64,000 bases of DNA from Buttiauxella agrestis (GTDB lineage Bacteria; Pseudomonadota; Gammaproteobacteria; Enterobacterales; Enterobacteriaceae), in the NCBI RefSeq assembly GCF_900446255.1, contig NZ_UIGI01000001.1, positions 770,763 through 834,762 of the forward strand, written 5' to 3'. Shown here piece after piece: positions 1 through 9,110 of the stretch. How positions within the stretch are numbered: the stretch's first letter is position 1; each line of letters starts with the position of its first letter. The notes below the pieces were generated by a model. That model searched no databases and was not told where the DNA came from. It saw nothing but the letters and a program-made list of their open reading frames with translations. The position numbers and the translations under genes are program-made.

Positions 1-834
1 CTGACTATTTGGTCTGGCTCTAAAGCCATCAACGAAGATCTGGCCGGTAACTACATCCATTACGGTGTACGTGAATTCGGTATGACCGCGATTGCGAACG
101 GTATCGCGCTGCACGGTGGTTTCCTGCCGTACACCTCTACCTTCCTGATGTTTGTTGAATATGCCCGTAACGCGGTGCGTATGGCAGCATTAATGAAGCA
201 ACGCCAGGTGATGGTCTACACTCACGACTCAATCGGTCTGGGCGAAGATGGTCCAACTCACCAGCCAGTAGAGCAGCTTGCTGCCCTACGCGTGACGCCA
301 AACATGAGCACATGGCGCCCATGTGACCAGGTTGAGTCTGCGGTGGCGTGGAAATACGCTGTAGAACGTCACGACGGCCCGACCGCGCTGATCTTCTCCC
401 GTCAGAACCTGGCACAGCAGGATCGTACTGAACAGCAACTGGCAGATGTTGCCCGTGGCGCATACGTTCTGAAAGATTGTGCAGGCCAGCCTGAGCTGAT
501 TCTGATTGCAACCGGTTCTGAAGTTGAACTGGCTGTTGCAGCCTGGGATCAACTGACTGCCGAAGGCATCAAAGCGCGTGTGGTTTCCATGCCGTCTACT
601 GATGCATTCGACAAACAAGATCCAGCTTACCGTGAAGCCGTGCTGCCGAAAGCGGTTGCTGCGCGTGTTGCTATCGAAGCGAGCATCGCTGACTACTGGT
701 ACAAATACGTTGGCCTGAATGGTGCAGTAGTGGGTATGACCACCTTTGGTGAGTCTGCTCCAGCTGAGCAGCTGTTCGAAGAGTTTGGTTTCACTGTAGA
801 AAACGTCGTGAAACAAGCTAAAGCCGTTCTGTAA
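1..834 (+). CDS. tktA: Transketolase, C-terminal part (5' truncated by window edge)
   Basis: Cytoplasmic thiamine-diphosphate enzyme that transfers two-carbon units between ketose and aldose phosphates in the non-oxidative pentose phosphate pathway. The frame is open from base 1 without a start codon, so 277 residues are present and roughly 385 N-terminal residues lie left of the window. Visible family motifs are YGVREFGM (fragment residues 21-28), [14 protein letters not shown] (from residue 79) and TGSEVELA. The position ahead of the cmt/ygg genes and epd-pgk-fbaA matches the E. coli tktA neighbourhood, not tktB. It ends in TAA and is followed by a strong terminator. Confidence 0.97.
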   Translation: MTIWSGSKAINEDLAGNYIHYGVREFGMTAIANGIALHGGFLPYTSTFLMFVEYARNAVRMAALMKQRQVMVYTHDSIGLGEDGPTHQPVEQLAALRVTPNMSTWRPCDQVESAVAWKYAVERHDGPTALIFSRQNLAQQDRTEQQLADVARGAYVLKDCAGQPELILIATGSEVELAVAAWDQLTAEGIKARVVSMPSTDAFDKQDPAYREAVLPKAVAARVAIEASIADYWYKYVGLNGAVVGMTTFGESAPAEQLFEEFGFTVENVVKQAKAVL

Positions 835-851
835 AACGTAATACGACTAAG

Positions 852-882
852 GCCAGCAAACGTTGATTGCTGGCTTTTTTTT
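852..882 (+). terminator. Rho-independent terminator of tktA
   Basis: Inverted repeat GCCAGCAA / TTGCTGGC with a 7-nt loop, followed directly by eight T residues, 18 bases after the tktA stop codon. Confidence 0.93.
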
Positions 883-890
883 ACCCACTA

Positions 891-919
891 TTGATAACGC
901 GAGTGAAAATCATTATCAT
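891..919 (+). promoter_or_regulatory. Sigma-70 promoter of the yncE-like gene
   Basis: TTGATA (891-896) and TATCAT (914-919) are separated by 17 bases. The expected transcription start near 926 leaves a leader of about 25 bases before the ATG at 952. The -10 element lies inside the Fur box, so Fur-Fe(II) would occlude RNA polymerase. Confidence 0.7.
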
Positions 920-923
920 TCAC
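903..923 (+). promoter_or_regulatory. Fur box
   Basis: A near-symmetric AT-rich element running GTGAAAATCA..TTATCATTCAC. It closely matches the 19-bp Fur consensus GATAATGATAATCATTATC on either strand and covers the -10 element of the promoter. This predicts iron-repressed expression of the downstream pair. Confidence 0.82.
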
Positions 924-951
924 ATTCGTAAATAAATGTGAATCTAAGTAA

Positions 952-2022
952 ATGAATCGACATACTTTGTACGGATACCAGAAATCGGGCTTCATTGCTT
1001 TAACCGTCGCACTATTAATGAACTCACTAAGCGCGAGCGCTAAACCGCTCCCTGAAAAGGACTTTCTTACCGTCCCTATGGGAAATGGCGTGTATGAGTT
1101 GGCATATGACGCCTCTCAAAACGTGTTGTTTGCCGCCTCTGCGCCTTCATTTGATAAAGATAAGACTGATGGTCTGATCTACAAACTTAACCCGGATACG
1201 CTTAAGGCCACCGGAAAAATCACCACTGAGCGACGCGCATTCGCTGCGGTGCTCGATGCTAAAAATCACATTCTGTATATTGGCAACACCCTCGAAGGCT
1301 CTGTCACGCTGATGGATACCCGCAGCGGCAAAGAGATTAAGACCGTACAACTGAGTGACCTGAGCAATCCCAAAGAGATTATTCACACCCGCGAAATGGT
1401 GCTTGATAAAAAACGCCAGCGTTTATATGTATCGGGTGTGACTCAGAAAGGAATTATTTGGGTTATCGATACACAAAAACAGCAGCATATTGGCACCATT
1501 GAAAATATGGGGGAATATCCAACCGGGTTGGCAATCGATGAAGAAAAGGGAAGAGTTTATGCGGTTAACGGCAGCGGAGAGTTAATTACACTTGATGCCA
1601 GCGATAATAAAATACTGTCCCGTATTAAAGTCGAACCGCAGAAAAAACATTTCTTCTTAAATATTGCTGTGGATGATAATAAAGAACGTGCCTTTATTAC
1701 CGATCCAGATTTACCGAATGTACTGGTGGTTTCGCTTAAAGATGGGAAAATCATTCATCAGATTGATGTCATCAACTCTTTGGCTGTGATGTACAACGCG
1801 ACACGTAACGAAATTTACATTACCCATCGTAATGCACAGCTGATCAGCATCGTTGATAGTAAAACCTATAAAGTCAAAGCCAGCATTTCAACAACGGCGC
1901 TTCCCAATAGCCTTGCGCTCTCAGCGGATGGAAACACGCTGTATGCCAGTGTGAAACAAGGCGAAAAAGAGATGGGCAAGCAGCCGGACTATATAATTAA
2001 AATCGATCTCAACAAAATATAA
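952..2022 (+). CDS. YncE-like secreted beta-propeller protein
   Basis: 356-residue exported protein. A signal peptide covers about residues 1-30 (basic start, hydrophobic FIALTVALLMNSL, then SASA before KPLPEK). The remainder is a repeat-built beta-propeller resembling E. coli YncE (YVTN-type repeats), with shared stretches such as GELITLDASDNKILSR and NSLALSADGNTLYASVKQ near the end. YncE is periplasmic and iron-regulated in E. coli; its exact role is unknown. Here it is first in a Fur-controlled pair with a TonB-dependent receptor, which suggests a part in iron-chelate uptake or handling. The start is the ATG just after the promoter; its Shine-Dalgarno (CTAAG) is weak. It is not the E. coli yncE locus, so this may be a paralogue. 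Confidence 0.85.
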   Translation: MNRHTLYGYQKSGFIALTVALLMNSLSASAKPLPEKDFLTVPMGNGVYELAYDASQNVLFAASAPSFDKDKTDGLIYKLNPDTLKATGKITTERRAFAAVLDAKNHILYIGNTLEGSVTLMDTRSGKEIKTVQLSDLSNPKEIIHTREMVLDKKRQRLYVSGVTQKGIIWVIDTQKQQHIGTIENMGEYPTGLAIDEEKGRVYAVNGSGELITLDASDNKILSRIKVEPQKKHFFLNIAVDDNKERAFITDPDLPNVLVVSLKDGKIIHQIDVINSLAVMYNATRNEIYITHRNAQLISIVDSKTYKVKASISTTALPNSLALSADGNTLYASVKQGEKEMGKQPDYIIKIDLNKI

Positions 2023-2045
2023 TTTTAATAACAAAGAACAATACA

Positions 2046-2070
2046 GCCCTGTGGTGAGAATTCACAGGGC
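2046..2070 (+). other. Hairpin between yncE-like gene and TonB receptor
   Basis: Perfect 8-bp inverted repeat GCCCTGTG / CACAGGGC with a 9-nt loop in the 92-base gap between the two genes. No T-tract follows. It could be an mRNA stability or processing element, or a weak attenuator that sets the ratio of the two products; this is inference. Confidence 0.5.
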
Positions 2071-2114
2071 CAGCAGGCTATTTTCAATTTTTCAATATCT
2101 CAGGTAATTAAAAA

Positions 2115-4118
2115 ATGAGAAACAATAAACGTTTGGCATTGGCAGGAATAGTAGTTCTCGCTGGAGGCACAATGCTTCCGGCACTCGCAGAAGAAAATAA
2201 CGCAACGCTCAGTGAGTCTGAAGATCAAATGGTCGTGACGGCATCGGGTTTTTCTCAACAGAAAAAAGAAGCCCCCGCGACTATTTCAGTTGTTGACCGT
2301 AAACAGCTTGATGAAAAGCCTAACCGTAATGTCGCCGAGGCTATTCAGGATTTGCCCGGCGTGAATGTCGGTTCAGGTTCAAGTGATATGTCATCCGGCA
2401 GTATTATGATGCGTGGTATGGACTCAAGCTACACCGCATTTATGGTCAACAGTGTGAAACAAAACACCGGTGAAGCACGCCCGTATGGCCAGGATCTCGG
2501 CTCTGAAGTTAACTTCTTGCCCCCGATGGAAGCTATCGAACGCATCGAAGTGATTCGTGGGCCAATGTCATCACTTTATGGCTCCGATGCGATTGGCGGT
2601 GTGGTTAACGTTATCACCAAAAAACCTTATGGCTTGCAAGACTGGACCGGCGCTCTGGCGGCCAATACCTTCATCCAGGAAGACAGTTCATTCGGCAACA
2701 CCAACCAGATGAATTTGTTCGCCATGGGGCCGATTGTGCCCGACGTGCTAGGTGTGAGCGTCGCCGCCGACTGGCTCAATCGTCGCGATGACGAACGTAA
2801 CAACTATTTCAGCAAAAACGATCGTAAATCTCTTGATATGACCGTCGGTCTTGCGGCAAACGAAACCAACCTTTTTGACCTGAATGTGGTGACGGGTAAA
2901 CAGAAGAAAAATCGTGATGAAGCGCCGTGGATGTGGACCTTTGATCGCGATGCGGTCACGCTCAGCCATAGCGGTTGGTATGCCGAAGATACGATCGCGA
3001 CGAGCAACTACCTCAACTATGAGAAGGGACGCTCTAAATACAACCTGGACGGCGATGCCCCGCAGTACATCGAAACCGAAAACTATGTTGCGAATAGCCA
3101 GACCACTTTCTCGTTCGAGAATCACAAACTCACCGTTGGGGCTAACTTCACGCGTGAAGAACTCAACGACCAGTTTGCGGTTTCGAGTAAAGAAGCACCG
3201 GGAGTAGAACCCGTGACAAAAATCAGCCGTGATGGCTGGGCTTTGTTCGCTGAAGACGGCTGGCAGATTGGGGAGTTCACGCTCACCACATCCGCGCGTC
3301 TGGATCGCGATAATTATTTCGGCACTCATATCACGCCAAAACTCTATGGCAACTGGGCGATAACCGATGCGTGGGCGCTGAAAGGCGGGGTATCGGCGGG
3401 CTATAAAAAACCTGAGTTGCGCGAAACGTCTGCTAATTTCGTGACGCCACGCGGTTCATTGCCGCCATACCCGTATTTGACCGTGGGTAACGATGACCTG
3501 AAACCAGAGAAAAGCGTTAACTCCGAATTAGGTCTGTATTGGGCAGGAGAAAAACTGGCATTAGACGGCACCATTTTCTACACCCAATTCAAAGACAAAA
3601 TCTCTGAAGAAACGATTTGTGAGACGACGGCGACCAATCAGTGCCAGATGAACGGCTATCAGGCCGATTCCATCAGCAAGTATTTCAACGTGGGCGAAGC
3701 GGATGTCTACGGGCTGGAGCTGAATGCTGACTGGCAGATGACTGAAACGGTAAAAGCTAATGCCAACTACACCTATAACCACAGCGAGCAGAAAACAGGC
3801 GTAAATAAAGGCTACGCGCTCAATGATTACCCGCGCCATATGGCAAACGTGTCGCTGACCTGGTCGGCCACTGAGGCGTTGGATTTGTGGAGCAAAGCGA
3901 ATTTCCGCAGCAGCAACCGCGATACGGGCGATCATATTGATTACGAAGCCTGGACGATGGTTGATCTCGGAGCGCGTTATCAGTTGAACAAACACACCCA
4001 GTTGATGGCTGGCGTCTACAACCTGTTTGATGTTGATCCGCAGCGTATCAGCCCATGGGGTGATTACGGCCTGGTCGAAGGGCGTCGCTATAATCTGGGC
4101 GCGCGTATTGAGTTTTAA
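2115..4118 (+). CDS. TonB-dependent outer-membrane receptor, CirA/FepA-like
   Basis: 667-residue outer-membrane receptor that would import an iron chelate or similar ligand with energy from TonB-ExbBD. A signal peptide (about 1-25, ending PALA) precedes a TonB-box-like segment (DQMVVTAS, about 38-45). The plug domain contains the conserved RIEVIRGPMSSLYGSDAIGG (about 149-168) and is followed by a 22-strand barrel ending in the aromatic terminus ARIEF. The plug resembles CirA, a catecholate siderophore and colicin I receptor, but barrel loops differ and the ligand cannot be read from sequence. It is the second gene after a Fur box, probably co-transcribed with the beta-propeller gene. The ATG at 2115 has a weak Shine-Dalgarno (CAGGTAAT). 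Confidence 0.9.
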   Translation: MRNNKRLALAGIVVLAGGTMLPALAEENNATLSESEDQMVVTASGFSQQKKEAPATISVVDRKQLDEKPNRNVAEAIQDLPGVNVGSGSSDMSSGSIMMRGMDSSYTAFMVNSVKQNTGEARPYGQDLGSEVNFLPPMEAIERIEVIRGPMSSLYGSDAIGGVVNVITKKPYGLQDWTGALAANTFIQEDSSFGNTNQMNLFAMGPIVPDVLGVSVAADWLNRRDDERNNYFSKNDRKSLDMTVGLAANETNLFDLNVVTGKQKKNRDEAPWMWTFDRDAVTLSHSGWYAEDTIATSNYLNYEKGRSKYNLDGDAPQYIETENYVANSQTTFSFENHKLTVGANFTREELNDQFAVSSKEAPGVEPVTKISRDGWALFAEDGWQIGEFTLTTSARLDRDNYFGTHITPKLYGNWAITDAWALKGGVSAGYKKPELRETSANFVTPRGSLPPYPYLTVGNDDLKPEKSVNSELGLYWAGEKLALDGTIFYTQFKDKISEETICETTATNQCQMNGYQADSISKYFNVGEADVYGLELNADWQMTETVKANANYTYNHSEQKTGVNKGYALNDYPRHMANVSLTWSATEALDLWSKANFRSSNRDTGDHIDYEAWTMVDLGARYQLNKHTQLMAGVYNLFDVDPQRISPWGDYGLVEGRRYNLGARIEF

Positions 4119-4140
4119 TTGAAGGTTGTCAACTAAAACA

Positions 4141-4176
4141 GCCAGTCGGCGCTACCACCGACTGGCCGTTCTCTTT
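4141..4176 (+). terminator. Terminator after TonB receptor
   Basis: GCCAGTCGG / CCGACTGGC stem with an 8-nt loop, followed by CGTTCTCTTTT, 22 bases past the stop codon. Confidence 0.85.
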
Positions 4177-4239
4177 TGATATTGTCAGATTTAAGCCACT
4201 GCGTAATATCTCAAAAACAAACCCAATCAAGTCCTTTAA

Positions 4240-4255
4240 TGTGATCCCAATTACA
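4240..4255 (+). promoter_or_regulatory. Probable CRP site upstream of cmtB
   Basis: TGTGATCCCAATTACA matches TGTGA-N6-TCACA in 9 of 10 conserved positions. A second, weaker element starts TGTGAATCAAAT at 4284. Both lie in the 355-base gap between the receptor gene and cmtB. Apart from the terminator at its left end, this gap is AT-rich and shows no gene. CRP control fits a PTS operon; the transcription start is not resolved. Confidence 0.55.
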
Positions 4256-4473
4256 AATATTGCATTCATCTGAGTTGTATATATGTGAATCAAATCAAAT
4301 TATGCATATTGACAAGATGAATTAATTGAAATCGATCTGTCTAATTGTTTGAATTAATTCAGTAAATCATTTTCGCGTAAAAACCCTCGCCTTTCCATCA
4401 CCCATTTGATTTATTTTTCCCGCCGTCATACTTTAATTGAAAATAAAAAACACCCTACAACGAGGAAGTCAGT

Positions 4474-4917
4474 ATGCGGTTAATAGATTATTTCCCTGAT
4501 GCTGCCATATCTATAAAAGACTCTGCCGATGACTGGCATCAGGCAATAGATTATTCAATGGAAGTGCTATTGCAGAAAGGATATGTCACCTCTTCTTACA
4601 TCGATGCAATAAAATTCACCACCCAAGAAACTGGGCCGTATTATATTCTGGCGCCGTTTGTTGCAATGCCTCATGCCCGACCGGAGTGTGGCGCAATTAA
4701 AACGGGTTTATCACTCACGCTATTAAAAAACAGCGTGGATTTTGGCGAAAGTAAAGAACCCGTAAAATTACTAATAGGATTGTCGGCAGCTGATTCTGAT
4801 GAGCATATAGGTGCGATTCAGGCATTAAGCGAAATGTTTTGCGAAGAAGAAAAAATTGAAGCTTTGCTAAACGCGGATACCGCACGGCAACTCATGGATA
4901 TTATCACTCAAGAGTAA
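4474..4917 (+). CDS. cmtB: PTS EIIA component, CmtB-like (mannitol/fructose family)
   Basis: 147-residue cytoplasmic phosphocarrier that accepts phosphate from HPr and passes it to the IIB domain of CmtA. The single-domain EIIA fold of the mannitol/fructose family is recognisable, with the phosphorylatable histidine in AMPHARPE (His67). Length equals E. coli CmtB. The start is ATG preceded by CGAGGAA 6 bases upstream. It is first in the cluster cmtB-cmtA-yggP-yggF-yggD-yggC. E. coli CmtAB was called a cryptic mannitol system on homology; the true substrate here is unknown. Confidence 0.92.
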   Translation: MRLIDYFPDAAISIKDSADDWHQAIDYSMEVLLQKGYVTSSYIDAIKFTTQETGPYYILAPFVAMPHARPECGAIKTGLSLTLLKNSVDFGESKEPVKLLIGLSAADSDEHIGAIQALSEMFCEEEKIEALLNADTARQLMDIITQE

Positions 4918-4939
4918 TCATTCTCTCGTCAGGATAAAT

Positions 4940-6325
4940 ATGAAAAATAAATCGGCTCGTGCCAAAGTCCAGGCTTTCGGCGGATTTCTTACAGCTATGG
5001 TTATCCCCAATATTGGCGCTTTTATTGCGTGGGGTTTTATTACCGCGTTATTTATTCCAACCGGTTGGATGCCTAATGAGCATTTCGCCAAAATAGTTGG
5101 CCCGATGATTACCTATTTGCTTCCGGTGATGATTGGTTCAACCGGCGGCCATTTAGTGGGTGGCAAACGTGGCGCTGTTATGGGCGGGATTGGCACCATC
5201 GGTGTGATTGTCGGCGCCGATATTCCGATGTTTATTGGCGCGATGATCATGGGGCCATTGGGCGGTTGGATTATTAAAGTCATCGACACCAAACTGGAAA
5301 GGCGCATCCCACCTGGTTTTGAGATGGTTATCAATAACTTCTCGTTGGGTATTTCCGGGATGTTGTTGTGCTTGTTTGCCTTCGAAATTATCGGCCCGGC
5401 GGTTCTGGTGGCTAACAATTTCGTGAAGGAATGTATTGAAGCGCTGGTGAGTACGGGGTATTTGCCGCTTTTATCACTGATTAATGAACCGGCAAAAATT
5501 CTGTTTCTGAATAACGCTATCGACCAGGGGGTGTACTATCCGCTTGGCATGCAGCAAGCGTCTGACACCGGGAAATCCATCTTCTTTATGGTGGCGTCGA
5601 ACCCAGGACCTGGACTCGGCTTGCTGCTTGGATTTGCTGTGTTTGGCAAAGGAATGGCAAAAAAATCCGCACCGGGCGCCATGATTATTCACTTCCTCGG
5701 CGGCATTCACGAACTCTATTTCCCGTATGTGTTGATGAAACCATTGACGCTGATTGCCATGATTGCAGGCGGTATGTCCGGGATTTACACCTTTAACCTT
5801 CTGGGTGGTGGCCTTGTCGCAGGGCCGAGTCCGGGTTCTATCTTTGCTTATCTGGCGCTGACACCGCGCGGAGCCTTCTTCGCCACTATCGCTGGGGTCA
5901 CCGTTGCAACGGTCGTGTCATTTGTTATCACCTCGCTGATCCTGAAAATGGACCGTAGCAAAGAAGTCGAGAAAGAAGACAACTTTGATGAGACAGCCAG
6001 CGCCATGAAAGCGATGAAACAGGAAGGCGCGTGGAGTGCTGCACCTGTGAAACTGGTCGCTTTCGTCTGTGATGCAGGAATGGGGTCTAGCGCTATGGGG
6101 GCGACAACCTTCCGTAAGCGCCTGCAAAAGCAGGGCATGGAAACAGAAGTAAAACATTACGCGATTGAAAACGTTCCTGAGAATGCAGAAATTATTGTGA
6201 CTCACGCAAGTCTTGAAGGCCGCGTAAAACTAGTCACTAACAAACCGCTGATACTGATTAATAACTATATCGGTGATCCTAAACTTGACGCGTTATTTAA
6301 TGAATTAACCGCTAAGGCTAAATAA
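4940..6325 (+). CDS. cmtA: PTS EIICB component, CmtA-like
   Basis: 461-residue inner-membrane sugar (polyol) permease. The N-terminal IIC domain (about 1-345) consists of many hydrophobic segments (for example GAFIAWGFITALFIP near residue 20) and carries the HELYFPYVLMKP segment typical of mannitol-type IIC proteins. A charged linker leads to a IIB domain with the phosphorylatable cysteine in FVCDAGMGSSAMGA (Cys377). There is no IIA domain; CmtB supplies it. The gene begins 22 bases after cmtB with AGGA before the ATG. Length matches E. coli CmtA (462). Substrate uncertain. Confidence 0.92.
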   Translation: MKNKSARAKVQAFGGFLTAMVIPNIGAFIAWGFITALFIPTGWMPNEHFAKIVGPMITYLLPVMIGSTGGHLVGGKRGAVMGGIGTIGVIVGADIPMFIGAMIMGPLGGWIIKVIDTKLERRIPPGFEMVINNFSLGISGMLLCLFAFEIIGPAVLVANNFVKECIEALVSTGYLPLLSLINEPAKILFLNNAIDQGVYYPLGMQQASDTGKSIFFMVASNPGPGLGLLLGFAVFGKGMAKKSAPGAMIIHFLGGIHELYFPYVLMKPLTLIAMIAGGMSGIYTFNLLGGGLVAGPSPGSIFAYLALTPRGAFFATIAGVTVATVVSFVITSLILKMDRSKEVEKEDNFDETASAMKAMKQEGAWSAAPVKLVAFVCDAGMGSSAMGATTFRKRLQKQGMETEVKHYAIENVPENAEIIVTHASLEGRVKLVTNKPLILINNYIGDPKLDALFNELTAKAK

Positions 6326-6336
6326 TAAGGATTCTT

Positions 6337-7611
6337 ATGAAAACTAAAGTTGCAGCCATTTATGGTAAGCGGGATGTCCGTATCCGTGAGTTCGAATTAC
6401 CCGCGATTACCGATGATGAATTATTAGTGAGTGTTATTTCTGACAGCGTTTGTTTATCAACATGGAAAGCCGCGTTACTGGCAAGCGAGCACAAACGTGT
6501 ACCGGACGATTTAATTAATCATCCGGTTATTACCGGGCATGAATGCGCTGGCGTGATTGTTGAAGTCGGGAATAATCTACGTGATAAATATAAGACAGGT
6601 CAGCGTTACGTTCTGCAACCGGCAATGGGTTTGCCAAGCGGGTATTCGGCAGGATACAGCTATGAATATTTCGGTGGTAATGCCACCTATATGATTATTC
6701 CTAAGCTGGCGATTGATATGGGTTGTGTTTTGCCTTATAGCGGTTCCTATTTTGCTGCCGCCTCTTTAGCCGAACCGATGTGCTGCATTATTGGTGCCTA
6801 TAAAGCTAACTACCACACCACGCAATATGTTTATGAACATCGCATGGGAATTAAACCCGGCGGTAACCTGGCATTATTAGCGTGTGCCGGGCCGATGGGC
6901 ATCGGTGCCATTGATTATGCAATTAACGGAAATATTAAACCGGCTAAAGTCGTTGTGGTAGATATCGATGAAGCCCGACTGGAGCAGGCGCAAAAACTTT
7001 TGCCGGTAGAGCTGGCGGCAAAAAATGGCATTGAGCTGGTTTATGTGAACAGCAAAAATCTGGATGATCCGGCTGCTGCGCTGCGAGATATGACAGGGGG
7101 CGCAGGTTTCGACGATGTCTTTGTCTACGCCGCCGTGCCTGCGGTTATTGAGCTTGGTGACGATCTGCTGGCGGATGATGGCTGCCTGAACTTCTTTGCC
7201 GGGCCAACCGACAAAAACTTTAAAGTGCCGTTCAACTTCTACAACGTTCACTACGGCAGCACGCATATCGTTGGGACTTCAGGCGGTTCCACGGACGACA
7301 TGCTGGAAGCCATCGAACTTGCCGCCAGCGGGCGATTGCAGCCTTCATTTATGGTCACGCATGTTGGCGGTTTAGATGCGGTGCCTGAAACCGTGTTGAA
7401 CCTGCCGGATATCCCAGGCGGTAAAAAGCTGATTTACAACGGTGTGACTATGCCACTGACTGCGATCACCGATTTCGCCCGCCTGGGAGAAACCGATCCG
7501 TTATTCCGCCGCCTGGCTGAGCTGGTGAGCGAAACTCACGGCGTGTGGAACGAAGCCGCTGAAAAATATTTGTTGGCGCATTTTGGCGTCGATACCGGCA
7601 TGGAGGCTTAA
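6337..7611 (+). CDS. yggP: Zinc-type medium-chain alcohol dehydrogenase, YggP-like
   Basis: 424-residue cytoplasmic oxidoreductase of the medium-chain dehydrogenase family. The GroES-like catalytic domain carries GHECAGVIVEVG (67-78), and the nucleotide-binding part has a glycine-rich ACAGPMGIGAI segment. The family includes L-sorbose-1-phosphate and polyol-phosphate reductases, so oxidation of a PTS-delivered polyol phosphate is the natural inference. It starts 11 bases after cmtA (TAAGGA before the ATG) and its stop is followed after 2 bases by the yggF ATG, a tight operon arrangement. No reaction can be assigned from sequence alone. Confidence 0.88.
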   Translation: MKTKVAAIYGKRDVRIREFELPAITDDELLVSVISDSVCLSTWKAALLASEHKRVPDDLINHPVITGHECAGVIVEVGNNLRDKYKTGQRYVLQPAMGLPSGYSAGYSYEYFGGNATYMIIPKLAIDMGCVLPYSGSYFAAASLAEPMCCIIGAYKANYHTTQYVYEHRMGIKPGGNLALLACAGPMGIGAIDYAINGNIKPAKVVVVDIDEARLEQAQKLLPVELAAKNGIELVYVNSKNLDDPAAALRDMTGGAGFDDVFVYAAVPAVIELGDDLLADDGCLNFFAGPTDKNFKVPFNFYNVHYGSTHIVGTSGGSTDDMLEAIELAASGRLQPSFMVTHVGGLDAVPETVLNLPDIPGGKKLIYNGVTMPLTAITDFARLGETDPLFRRLAELVSETHGVWNEAAEKYLLAHFGVDTGMEA

Positions 7612-7613
7612 GC

Positions 7614-8585
7614 ATGAAAACGTTGGCTTATCCTTTTTTCCGCACCACAGAACAGGCCGCGCTGGCTGCCTGGCCCCTGATTGGTTGCGGCGACAAGAAT
7701 CGTATTGATGGTGTCGCGGTACAGGCCATGCGCGATGCCCTGAATCAAATCGAGATGCAGGGGAAAATCGTCATTGGTGAAGGGGAGATCGACCATGCGC
7801 CCATGCTGTATATCGGCGAAATGCTAGGCAACGGGCAGTCTCCAAAAATCGATATTGCGGTTGACCCTATCGAAGGCACACGCATGGTCGCAATGGGGCA
7901 AAACAACGCGCTAGCAGTGATGGCCTGCGCGCCCGAAGGTTCACTGCTTCATGCGCCGGATATGTATATGAAGAAGCTGGTCGTCGGCAAAAAGGCGAAA
8001 GGGGTGATCAACCTGGCGGCAACGCTTGAAGATAACCTGCGCAATATTGCCAAAGCCCTGGGTAAACCGCTCGAACGGCTGCGAATGGTTACGCTCGATA
8101 AGCCGCGCCATCAGGATGCGATAGCGGTAGCCACAAGTCTTGGGGTGAAAGTGATTGCTCTACCAGATGGCGATGTTGCCGCCAGCGTGATGACGTGTTT
8201 GATGGAAAACCAGTACGACGTGATGTACAGCATTGGCGGTGCGCCAGAAGGCGTGATTTCAGCCTGCGCGGTGAAAGCGCTGGGGGGCGAAATGCAGATT
8301 GAGCTATTAGATTTTTGCCAGGCGAAAGGGGAGTCTCATGCGAATCGCCAGATTGCGGATTCTGAACATCGCCGCTGCGCTGAAATGGGCGTCGAAGTGA
8401 ACCGCATTTATAGCCTGAATGAAATCGTCCAAAGTGAGGAAGTTTTATTTTCCGCAACCGGTGTGACGGGAGGCGATATTCTGCAAGGTGTGCGTGAAGA
8501 AGGTGAGGTAGTACGCACACAAACGCTCTTGATTAATGGTATAGAGCGCACTTGTAATATTATAGACTCCCTACATCACCTTTAA
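7614..8585 (+). CDS. yggF: Class II fructose-1,6-bisphosphatase (GlpX-like), YggF
   Basis: 323-residue cytoplasmic sugar bisphosphatase of the GlpX/class II FBPase family, hydrolysing fructose 1,6-bisphosphate or a related sugar bisphosphate with a divalent metal. Metal-binding motifs are clear: GEGEID (55-60) and DPIEGT (84-89). E. coli YggF has demonstrated FBPase activity. The gene starts 2 bases after the yggP stop, so translation is likely coupled. A bisphosphatase inside a PTS and dehydrogenase cluster suggests that the imported sugar ends in a bisphosphate intermediate that is trimmed here; this is inference. Confidence 0.92.
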   Translation: MKTLAYPFFRTTEQAALAAWPLIGCGDKNRIDGVAVQAMRDALNQIEMQGKIVIGEGEIDHAPMLYIGEMLGNGQSPKIDIAVDPIEGTRMVAMGQNNALAVMACAPEGSLLHAPDMYMKKLVVGKKAKGVINLAATLEDNLRNIAKALGKPLERLRMVTLDKPRHQDAIAVATSLGVKVIALPDGDVAASVMTCLMENQYDVMYSIGGAPEGVISACAVKALGGEMQIELLDFCQAKGESHANRQIADSEHRRCAEMGVEVNRIYSLNEIVQSEEVLFSATGVTGGDILQGVREEGEVVRTQTLLINGIERTCNIIDSLHHL

Positions 8586-8600
8586 TGTACTGAGCTATTG

Positions 8601-9110
8601 ATGACCACGTTGAACGAAGATGATGTGCTTGAGCGGCTGGAAGCGCAAAATTCACTGGCCTCGTTTATGAGTGTCGCTCACGATATTTTGCTTTCAGGAA
8701 TCAGGCAATTTCTGCCTTCGTTATTTGTTGATAATGATGAAGAGATAGTCGAGTACGCCGTTAAGCCTTTACTTGCCAGAAGCGGGCCGCTTGATGATAT
8801 CGACGTTGCGCTGCGCTTGATTTACGCCCTGGGGAAAATGGATAAATGGCTGTATGCCGATATTACCTGTTTTAGCCAGTTTTGTGATTTCGTGCAGCAC
8901 AGCAAAGAAACCATACAGTTTCATGATGATGTTACTTACGATTTCATTGCGAACCTTAATTCAATTACCCAAAACGCAACGCTGTTTAATGCAATTAAAA
9001 GCATGAAGTATTCGGACTTCTCTATTTATTCCGAAGTGCGTTATGGGAATCTGGTGAAAACGGCGTTATCTCTGGCAGTGACTTCATTATTGAAGGAGCT
9101 AGTCTGGTGA
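8601..9110 (+). CDS. yggD: MltR-family regulator, YggD-like
   Basis: About 169-residue protein of the MtlR/YggD family. E. coli MtlR (mannitol operon repressor) is the known member and has no classical helix-turn-helix, so the family may act as a repressor or through protein contacts. A mostly helical acidic protein is predicted, with LPSLFVDNDEEIVEYAVKPL near residue 35. ATG at 8601 is preferred over the adjacent TTG at 8598. It sits 15 bases after yggF, and its stop overlaps the yggC GTG start by 4 bases. The likely role is control of the cmt-ygg cluster. Confidence 0.8.
   Translation: MTTLNEDDVLERLEAQNSLASFMSVAHDILLSGIRQFLPSLFVDNDEEIVEYAVKPLLARSGPLDDIDVALRLIYALGKMDKWLYADITCFSQFCDFVQHSKETIQFHDDVTYDFIANLNSITQNATLFNAIKSMKYSDFSIYSEVRYGNLVKTALSLAVTSLLKELVW

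Noticed and set aside
2748-3329. 193-codon minus-strand open frame inside the TonB receptor gene
   Set aside because: Antisense shadow; the receptor frame is fully conserved across it.
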